Part shown: positions 61,501-64,000 of the stretch, in pieces
Layout: every line of letters begins with the position of its first letter
How positions within the stretch are numbered: position 1 is the stretch's first letter
DNA from: Nematostella vectensis
Lineage: Eukaryota; Cnidaria; Anthozoa; Actiniaria; Edwardsiidae
Assembly: GCF_932526225.1 (NCBI RefSeq)
Contig: NC_064034.1
Span: forward strand, 16,504,887-16,568,886
Direction: 5' to 3'
DNA: 64,000 nucleotides
The notes under the pieces: generated by a model
Databases searched by the model: none
Seen by the model: the letters and a program-made list of their open reading frames with translations, nothing else
Told to the model about the DNA's origin: nothing
Program-made: the position numbers and the translations under genes

Positions 61501-62558
61501 TGAACAAAGGGTTTTGTGATTTAAAAAAATGTGTGCAAATTCTGATAATCTCTTAAACTCCATCTCATAGAACGTATAACTTGTTGTTTGGTTTCTCTAA
61601 TCTAATTTTTTATACGGTTTCCACACACCCCAAATGCGATTCCTGAGTTTTGGTTCAAGGAATATTGTGATTATTATGGGGATATTACCCCCTACCCACA
61701 TCACCATCTGGTACTGTCTCAACTCATTCCTTTATGACTATGAGTATGATTCCGAAGGGAAAAGTCCATTGCAATTTCCATCCAAATAAACTGTTTTTCT
61801 TCAAGAGTAGAGGTCAGTCATCAAATAAAAATATTTTAACCTAAACTATTTTGTACGTACCCTTAAAAAGGAATGCATCCTTTTTACAGAGTGCATATAG
61901 CACACAAGCCATCGCGTATAGATGAGCAGATCCTCTATAGTGACCGCGCCCATTGCTGACTCACTGCCAGCCAGTGATGCCTCCCGTGCCACTGCCAGTC
62001 GGCGAGCTCTTTGAAAAGCATCATGGTACTCTTCCATGATGTGGCTAAAACATGAGACGACATGCATTTAAATAAGTGTTGTCATGGTCAAAGTTATTTT
62101 TGTTAAATAGCCAGAAAGCAATTAAAATTTCGTTGAGGTTCCAAGCTTCACTTCGCTCAAATCGTTGTTGCCCAGGGTAATTGAATGAGTCTTGTTATGG
62201 TATCGACCCAGAGCACACATTAAGTTAAAGTAAACATCAATGATTTGGCAAAGGTTATGTCCTTTACCTACATCTAATATAGCTGCTGTTAATATCGTTC
62301 CATTAGGCAGAAAAAAAATGTACTAAAAATTCAATGATTAATCTTAAATACAATCTTGAGTGCCATTTAATTTTATTATGCAATTTTAAATTAAATTTAA
62401 AAAACTTTATCTAGGGCCACATGTTGGTTTTACCTGAGTCTCTGTTGATAAGCAGGATACAGATTCTCAATTGCCTTAGAATGCTCATTGAACCGTGCCC
62501 ATCTTAACATATGCATGTGTTTGCACTGCACAAGATGCTCTATTCGATCTGAAAAAAA
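18608..62558 (-). CDS. Very large multi-exon alpha-helical/coiled-coil protein, CCDC162-like (partial, 5' end off window)
   Basis: About 60 exons over 44 kb on the minus strand join with compatible phase at nearly every junction and give about 2,270 residues. The gene begins right of 64,000. The N-terminal part is helical and rich in W/H/Y motifs (HMHMLRWARFNEHSKAIENL). The middle has long conserved-looking blocks (RPRFDFTADYFVRIYRAE, FPMMYWQWYAIGDHMQLC, GVSLLLEDVL). The last third is heptad-like coiled coil. The whole resembles the uncharacterised CCDC162/DUF4549 family; this is from memory and unverified, so no symbol is given. No catalytic motif, signal peptide or membrane segment is evident, so the protein is probably cytoplasmic. 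One exon (about 58.8-59.0 kb) has a possible frameshift. Many introns carry tandem arrays that begin at the splice donor. Individual exon blocks are listed separately. Confidence 0.8.
22028..29859 (-). repeat. Giant 51-bp minisatellite starting at a splice donor (about 150 copies)
   Basis: Nearly the whole 8.2-kb intron between exons 29,860-29,955 and 21,608-21,653 consists of a 51-bp unit. Read on the minus strand, each unit repeats the last 33 bp of the upstream exon (ELAKSTNIDKL) and the intron start GTTAGTAATAATGAG. Variants are 54 bp (extra codon, EYDAKS) and about twelve 49-bp units that lost two bases (ACAAAGGTTAGT) and shift frame. Both strands are open over long stretches only because of the repeat; exons on both sides have phase 0 and join without it. 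Higher-order duplication is visible (see findings). Confidence 0.95.
29860..31825 (-). CDS. Large gene, coiled-coil exons before the giant array
   Basis: Six exons: 31,734-31,825, 31,242-31,315, 31,083-31,148, 30,895-31,008, 30,307-30,363 and 29,860-29,955, all phase-compatible. The translation is continuous coiled coil, for example ESLNDVRRQALEDMREK, VLKKCDQIRDIQEDN, RAKRECLEVKKLAEEKAILM and ALSELEKECQRLRRKLQFE. The last exon is Q/K-rich and ends QLELAKSTNIDKL at the donor from which the 51-bp array expands. About 200 residues here would form a long rod, suggesting a structural or adaptor role (inference). Confidence 0.85.
31490..31728. mobile_element. Truncated MITE, CAGGCCCGTACCC family
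   Basis: Begins CAGGCCCGTAACCAGG followed by T- and G-runs, and shares the interior with the full copy at 42,497-42,768 (AAAAAGTGGACCTAA, TTTGCAGTATCTCCA, GGATTTRGCTACATACCAG). The right inverted end is missing. It stops within a few bases of the splice donor of exon 31,734-31,825. Confidence 0.75.
32158..33000. repeat. 422-bp tandem duplication near an exon donor
   Basis: Two almost identical copies (32,158-32,579 and 32,580-33,000). Shared landmarks are TTTTTGAATAGCCCCGAATG, GCATAGGCGTGGTGTAGACA and CGCTGACGTTTCAAGCG. The duplication ends 27 bp from the donor of exon 33,028-33,128, on the intron side. No coding content is seen. Confidence 0.9.
33028..37489 (-). CDS. Large gene, exons 33.0-37.5 kb
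   Basis: Nine exons: 37,426-37,489, 37,224-37,319, 36,711-36,848, 35,329-35,436, 34,752-34,822, 34,442-34,505, 33,927-34,026, 33,220-33,275 and 33,028-33,128. Phases agree throughout. The small exon 34,442-34,505 (YAMYYESLLRHQHQLLFM) is needed to keep frame between its neighbours. The translation includes KIDVLQSVYQQIAAKLG, LVRLLENLECSMISDVLRR, TTLPTDLWKKP, HLVENFVLDLMAGHMDDG, EHLNKCLLRLATETNLRER and KIKKDFANLVQELFSNC: helical, with an acidic middle. Confidence 0.85.
33540..33743. mobile_element. MITE, CAGGCCCGTACCC family, inverted copy
   Basis: Left end CAGGCCCGTACCCAGG, right end a decayed inverse (reverse complement CAGACCGGTACACAGG), flanked by ATATG on both sides, consistent with a 5-bp target-site duplication. 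The interior is the reverse complement of the 42,497 copy (GGTCCACTTTCGGTTC). Confidence 0.75.
34510..34740. repeat. About 115-bp direct duplication at a splice acceptor
   Basis: Two copies with AAGGACGCGTAAATACACCA and TAGTACTTAGCGTAACTAA-like segments, plus a third partial one. Read on the minus strand, the copies repeat the acceptor and first bases of exon 34,442-34,505 (TTACGCTATGTACTAC). Confidence 0.7.
34880..35328 (-). repeat. 22-bp minisatellite abutting a splice donor (about 20 copies)
   Basis: Plus-strand unit TTACCCGTGTAAACTGGATG. On the minus strand each copy reads CAGTTTACACGG|GTAATCC, mirroring the real exon end and donor GAGTTCACACGG|GTAGG at 35,329. The array runs from that donor into the intron and becomes more degenerate away from it. 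Confidence 0.85.
35815..36690 (-). repeat. 32-bp minisatellite just inside an intron (about 27 copies)
   Basis: Unit with ATATGATATAAGGAGAAGAT and AACATCACTGGA. It begins about 20 bp downstream of the donor of exon 36,711-36,848. The first copy grades into the intron start, but the unit does not clearly contain the donor itself. Confidence 0.9.
37490..38305 (-). other. Intronic stretch without a further exon
   Basis: Intron between exons 38,760-39,170 and 37,426-37,489. It contains short degenerate repeats around AACTCGGAGAAATAT (37,620-37,690) and a (CCTATT)n patch near 37,862-37,882. No exon is supported. Confidence 0.5.
38306..38734. mobile_element. 429-bp inverted-repeat element (MITE)
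   Basis: The ends form an inverted repeat of about 45 bp with mismatches: left CCCGGGGGGACTCTCAATAA then GTACATATGCTCGTC; the right end is its reverse (GACGAGCATATGTGC then GAGTCCCCCGGGG). The interior has TTAGGGTATAAAAT cores like those at 8.2-8.5 kb. It ends 26 bp from the donor of exon 38,760-39,170. Confidence 0.7.
38760..41646 (-). CDS. Large gene, exons 38.8-41.6 kb
   Basis: Six exons: 41,582-41,646, 40,915-41,028, 40,569-40,621, 40,225-40,323, 39,366-39,455 and 38,760-39,170. They encode ELREIQRQINHLENPTDPYE, VAEFLVKRRDNLFLEVD, ITDNMHFALQDLSNLPR, ARDNLGRELYPWRSFMQR and YGPFPMMYWQWYAIGDHMQL, then a 137-residue exon with GEILGVSLLLEDVLQAGLPD, a serine/arginine-rich insert (SPRSRPATSSSRRPTSR) and FLLICSRLEVLKTDWGC. 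The W/Y-rich block in the middle looks like the best-conserved signature of the family. The serine-rich insert is probably a disordered loop and possible phosphorylation region (inference). Confidence 0.85.
39590..40200 (-). repeat. 45-bp minisatellite following a splice donor (about 13 copies)
   Basis: Plus-strand unit built from CTCTGCGTGACTTGGCTAA and GTTAGGTATATACCTTAT. On the minus strand each copy has GCAGAGATAAG|GTATATACC, resembling the true donor ATGCAGAG|GTATAATCC of exon 40,225-40,323. The array fills most of the intron. The exon frame meets a stop before the first unit, so it is not translatable from this exon. Confidence 0.85.
41926..42264 (-). repeat. 33-bp minisatellite continuing the exon end in frame (about 10 copies)
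   Basis: On the minus strand the unit is GTAAGGAGGACTGG plus GGAGGAACGGAAGGGATAG. The donor of exon 42,265-42,403 is the first ATAG|GTAAGG, and every further copy repeats that junction. Each unit encodes KEDWGGTEGIG in the exon's frame, and every copy ends in the same phase, so any donor could be joined to the next exon without frame loss. Confidence 0.9.
42265..46675 (-). CDS. Large gene, exons 42.3-46.7 kb
   Basis: Ten exons: 46,582-46,675, 45,903-46,003, 45,601-45,769, 44,625-44,722, 44,274-44,340, 43,882-43,937, 43,688-43,762, 43,202-43,286, 43,050-43,112 and 42,265-42,403. They encode YTPAYLPLAIQELDEKHVGN, ISSLLRMDGCAAVIRAVK, RLDREFERKMQEVFVSVQLE, EQLGVTLKSIDEVVKLK, LIMDFNTNLHKRVTQYSLQA, IVAYTTSLLDLMGDFP, an acidic EEDEKKSEEDDDP stretch, KSRPRRMLSVDGKKLMNLWF and VSSMHDICQYLCAHARLG. 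All phases fit. The exon at 42,265 ends within the first unit of the 33-bp repeat (DWGGTEGIG), so part of the repeat is already coding. Confidence 0.85.
42497..42768. mobile_element. Full-length MITE, CAGGCCCGTACCC family (reference copy)
   Basis: 272 bp with inverted ends (left CAGGCCCGTACCCAGG; right CTAGGTACGGGCCTG) and ATATT on both sides as a 5-bp target-site duplication. The interior has G-runs and no coding capacity. Relatives in this window are at 31,490, 33,540 and probably 47,905. Confidence 0.85.
43408..43605. repeat. Dispersed repeat, copy 1 (about 200 bp)
   Basis: Starts near GCCCTTGTCAGCCACACC and is related along its length to 46,748-46,935 (shared ATTGAAATGGATKCTTTYTT-like and TTGGTACTTTG-like segments). 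No coding content; likely an old mobile-element family. Confidence 0.6.
44157..44273 (-). repeat. 39-bp repeat duplicating an exon end and donor (two extra copies)
   Basis: On the minus strand the exon ends CTACAAGCACAG|GTAAGG. Downstream copies read CTACAAGCGTGG|GTAAGG and CTACAAGCGCGG|GTAATT, joined by GCTTTTACTTTACGGC. The 39-bp unit keeps the exon's frame open (repeat peptide LLLYGLQA). Confidence 0.85.
46748..46935. repeat. Dispersed repeat, copy 2
   Basis: Diverged relative of 43,408-43,605. Its right end has an extra short duplication around AATGGATGCTTTCTTAA (46,906-46,965). Confidence 0.6.
47084..52666 (-). CDS. Large gene, exons 47.1-52.7 kb
   Basis: Ten exons: 52,553-52,666, 52,118-52,186, 51,877-52,008, 51,643-51,694, 51,403-51,463, 50,398-50,488, 49,263-49,400, 48,366-48,518, 47,730-47,789 and 47,084-47,235. 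They encode SHQQIDRFAVLLDLWTNEAA, LLDCYFEAYQHVFDASEKKN, RPRFDFTADYFVRIYRAEC, GLFGLPHRVIPQQHIAVNIS, YIYMLEFHPSLALAAKIPKA, MLEVVQKEWDFLQPSG, VFVEDPLFVCEVAQSLITAE, ITLRHRLIMASQETSVVTK and RRRAKEIGFDEYHAFLRIVS. This block is strongly protein-like, helical and aromatic. Phases agree at every junction. Confidence 0.85.
47905..47990. repeat. G-run with flanking CAGGCCCGT-family remnant
   Basis: GACCCGTAGTCAGGATTTTGA followed by a pure G-run of about 23 bases. The flank resembles the left end of the 42,497 MITE family, whose members also have G-runs there. Confidence 0.5.
48236..48265 (-). other. tRNA-like B box (SINE or tRNA fragment)
   Basis: On the minus strand the sequence CCGGGTTCGATTCCCGG is a perfect T-arm with a GGTTCGATTCC RNA polymerase III B box. 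I cannot fold a complete tRNA with anticodon arm upstream, so this is more likely a tRNA-derived SINE remnant than a working tRNA gene. Confidence 0.45.
48682..49057. mobile_element. MITE, CAGTAAAAACC family (copy 2)
   Basis: 376 bp, ends CAGTAAAAACC and GGGTTTTTACTG, flanked by TA on both sides (TA target-site duplication). Same termini as the element at 3,999-4,345. Confidence 0.75.
49653..49804. mobile_element. 152-bp MITE with CAGRCGCGTACC termini
   Basis: Left end CAGACGCGTACCCAGG, right end the inverse of CAGGCGCGTACC, flanked by TCACT on both sides (5-bp target-site duplication). Related in end sequence and target length to the CAGGCCCGTACCC family. Confidence 0.8.
49838..50397 (-). 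repeat. 46-bp minisatellite duplicating an exon end and donor (12 extra copies)
   Basis: On the minus strand exon 50,398-50,488 ends ATACCCAAAGCGCTAAGCCA then TGTATTCAAG|GTAGGCC. Downstream the unit, consisting of the last 35 bp of the exon and the first 11 bp of the intron (GTAGGCCTGGG), is repeated head-to-tail with few changes. 46 is not a multiple of three, so downstream donors would change frame. Confidence 0.95.
50489..51402 (-). other. Intron without further features
   Basis: Intron between exons 51,403-51,463 and 50,398-50,488. It has two related segments (ACTTCCGG around 51,115 and its inverse around 51,315) forming an inverted repeat of about 30 bp with GTCATCAGTTTACTTCCGG-like arms, enclosing about 170 bp. 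No exon is supported. Confidence 0.5.
52700..54960 (-). repeat. 30-bp minisatellite following a splice donor (about 75 copies)
   Basis: Plus-strand unit CACCATGGTCTGAAATGTAC plus CTTACAAATG. On the minus strand each copy carries TTTGTAAG|GTACATTTCAGACCATGG, so it contains both a donor-like AAG|GTACAT and an acceptor-like CATTTCAG. The true donor of exon 54,971-55,055 is AAAG|GTACGTTACATCATGG, clearly the parent sequence. The array fills nearly the entire intron. Long open frames on both strands arise from the 30-bp period and are not genes. Confidence 0.95.
54971..58716 (-). CDS. Large gene, exons 55.0-58.7 kb
   Basis: Nine exons: 58,650-58,716, 58,496-58,540, 58,143-58,417, 57,609-57,819, 57,123-57,220, 56,356-56,433, 55,750-55,783, 55,309-55,412 and 54,971-55,055. 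They encode DSNQIKAMAKLKQQGQIDE, LLKSHSRFLHIQDSS, DALCDSELFDRVKWLRNFN, an acidic DTKVSDEDLGGSDQGGFD followed by LLRHLRLRDLQRT, ILNYFRSVQRTMTINDGG, FHGGGISGIGNHQYVH, AQFMEFSELENHDDFYSQ, HVQDQRGYYITYDSALDDF and ETELLLVASHFITKDKEF. Phases agree throughout. Confidence 0.85.
55084..55156. repeat. Intronic direct repeat, copy A
   Basis: About 72 bp (from CATAAATATACTAGAGATAA to TTTGTAAAGGCCCG) almost identical to 55,556-55,630. The two copies lie in the introns on either side of exon 55,309-55,412. Confidence 0.9.
55498..55556. repeat. (TA)n microsatellite
   Basis: About 28 AT dinucleotides, directly adjoining the second copy of the 72-bp repeat. Confidence 0.95.
55556..55630. repeat. Intronic direct repeat, copy B
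   Basis: Second copy of the 72-bp segment at 55,084. One base differs in the GCATGKTAGGGG stretch. Confidence 0.9.
58813..59034 (-). CDS. Large gene, uncertain exon with an apparent frameshift
   Basis: Between the phase-0 exon at 59,810-59,938 and the exon at 58,650-58,716 there must be coding sequence. This stretch reads RGHFGMWGVEEGQLIVHGGY then VPSHVRKRPVSI in one frame. After a five-T run (plus-strand A-run 58,919-58,923) it continues convincingly only in another frame (LNGRNSVLVVQTEFYQLYLT then LKEQTLDLQMINR). The acceptor and donor could not be fixed with the needed phase. Possible causes are a base error in the homopolymer, a real inactivating change, or two separate exons. Confidence 0.45.
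59810..62558 (-). CDS. Large gene, most upstream exons in the window
   Basis: Four exons: 62,434-62,558, 61,861-62,044, 60,439-60,840 and 59,810-59,938. They encode DRIEHLVQCKHMHMLRWARF, ENLYPAYQQRL, HIMEEYHDAFQRARRLAVAR, TIEDLLIYTRWLVCYMHSVK and VIEWLPVMHKNTIKPQEIEK, a low-complexity part (six prolines, an alanine run, glycines), then LPKLMLLLEFLMSCYSVDM and DIHQINTNADEMDLFTMVTR. Phases match. No start codon is evident, so the gene continues right of 64,000. Confidence 0.85.
60302..60398. repeat. Short inverted repeat with adjacent tRNA-like A box
   Basis: Arms CCCTGCTAGCAGAGGC and GCCTCTACTAGCAGGA can pair with few mismatches around a spacer of about 60 bp. On the minus strand the next bases read TGGTAGAGTGGTTAGA, similar to a tRNA D-arm/A box. 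Possibly a SINE remnant. Confidence 0.5.
60841..61860 (-). other. Intron, nothing further seen
   Basis: Intron between exons 61,861-62,044 and 60,439-60,840. Ordinary AT-rich sequence; no repeat array, exon or mobile element that I can support. Confidence 0.5.
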
Positions 62559-62984
62559 CTAGAGAAACAAAAAACAATCCTCAGACACATCTTCTGGTGG
62601 TTGCAAGTAATAACTATTTTACATAAAATGCTTGTTCCCCAATCCTTTTTTACCTTACTATTATACCCCCTGTCCACCACTCTCTTGCACCACCCCTCCA
62701 TTTTTCCTGTTGTTTCACCACCTTGCTGATTGAACCTCCCTTCAATACCTCTCACATTACACTTATACTCTCCCATGCATTTTTTCTTCCCTTACAACTT
62801 CCTTTCCTCCCTTTCTCTTGAATCCTTTTTCCTCTACCCTTTGCACCTCACTTCCCCATACCGCTCTTTGCAAAATTCTTTCACCCACCTCTTGCACCTT
62901 CCCTCACTTACCCCTTTACAACCTCCCTCACCTCTTGCACTTTCCTTTTCCCACCCTTGCACCTCCCCTCACCCTCAACCTCCC

Positions 62985-64000
62985 CTCGCCCTCCCCTTTT
63001 ATCAGTCTCACTTGCCCCCTTTACACCTTCCCTCATGCTCCAATTGCACCTTCCCTTACCGTCCCCTTTCGGCTTCCCTCACCCTCCTCCTGTATCTCCC
63101 TGTGCCCTCCCCTTGCACCTCCCCTCACCCTCCCCTTGCACCTCCCCTCACCCTCCCCTTGCACCTTCCCTCACCCTCCCCTTGCACCTTCCCTCGCCCT
63201 CCCCTTGCACCTTCCCTCACCCTCCCCTTGCACCTCCCCTCACCCCCCTTGCACCTCCCCTCACCCTCCCCTTGCACCTCCTTTCACCCCCCCTTGCACC
63301 TTCCCTCACCCTCCCCTTGCACCTCCCCTCACCCTCCCCTTGCACCTCCCCTCACCCCCCCTTGCACCTCCCCTCACCCTCCCCTTGCACCTCCCCTCAC
63401 CCCCCCCCTTGCACCTTCCCTCGCCCTCCCCTTGCACCTCCCCTCACCCTCCCCTTGCACCTTCCCTCGCCCTCCCCTTGCACCTCCCCTCACCCTCCCC
63501 TTGCACCTCCCCTCACCCTCCCCTTGCACCTCCCCTCACCCTCCCCTTGCACCTCCCCTCACCCTCCCCTTGCACTTCCCCTCACCCTCCCCTTGCACCT
63601 CCCCTCACCCTCCCCTTGCACCTCCCCTCACCCTCCCCTTGCACCTTCCCTCACCCTCCCCTTGCACCTCCCCTTGCACCTTCCCTCACCCTCCCCTTGC
63701 ACCTTCCCTCACCCTCCCCTTGCACCTCCCCTTGCACCTCCCCTTGCACCTTCCCTCGCCCTCCCCTTGCACCTTCCCTCACCCTCCCCTTGCACCTCCC
63801 CTCACCCTCCCCTTGCACCTCCCCTCACCCTCCCCTTGCACCTTCCCTCACCCTCCCCTTGCACCTTCCCTCACCCTCCAATCGCATCTTCCCTCACCCT
63901 CCCATTGCACATTCACTCACCCTCCTCTTGCACCTCCCCTCACCCTCCCCTTGCACCTTCCCTCACCCTCCTCTTGCACCCTCCCTCACCCCTCCGTTGC
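62985..64000 (-). repeat. 23-bp C-rich minisatellite running off the window (about 44 copies)
   Basis: Plus-strand unit CCCTTGCACCTCCCCTCACC plus CTC, with local 12-bp variants. It lies in the intron upstream of exon 62,434-62,558 and continues past position 64,000. On the minus strand each copy contains GGGTGAGGGG and GGAGGTGCAAGG, both able to mimic donors. Confidence 0.9.

Overview
The window is eukaryotic nuclear DNA from an animal. Genes are split by GT-AG introns, and four recognisable metazoan gene models can be assembled by hand. The exon structure is intron-rich and AT-rich, and the encoded proteins resemble vertebrate SEC13, CENP-L and MED26. Together with many short MITEs and minisatellites, this suggests an early-branching invertebrate, most likely an anthozoan cnidarian of the sea-anemone type. 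The species call is inference; no search was run.

Left part (1-18,600). SEC13 (minus strand, 3' end off the window) and CENPL (plus strand, intronless coding region) are head-to-head across a 333-bp gap. CENPL converges on a minus-strand gene for an 835-residue protein with a harmonin-like helical domain, two PDZ domains and a C-terminal region built on three near-identical 96-residue repeats. Next is MED26 (minus, three coding exons). From 13.6 to 18.5 kb I see no gene, only MITEs, short tandem repeats and a decayed copy of a piece of the neighbouring large gene.

Right part (18,608 to beyond 62,558). One very large minus-strand gene fills the rest. About 60 exons can be joined with matching phase at essentially every junction, giving about 2,270 residues; its 5' end lies beyond the right edge. 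The protein is alpha-helical, ends in a coiled-coil section and resembles the poorly studied CCDC162 (DUF4549) family, an identification made from memory and not verified.

The most striking signal is in this gene's introns. At many exons the sequence around the 5' splice site (exon end plus intron start) has been tandemly amplified on the intron side, with different unit lengths in different introns (22, 30, 39, 45, 46 and 51 bp, and 33 bp). The largest array (51-bp unit, about 150 copies, 7.9 kb) makes up nearly a whole intron and carries about 150 potential splice donors. In the 51-, 39- and 33-bp cases the unit is a multiple of three and stays open in the exon's frame, so use of a downstream donor would add whole repeat units to the protein. 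I regard this as the window's candidate undescribed phenomenon: repeated birth of 5'-splice-site minisatellites within one gene.
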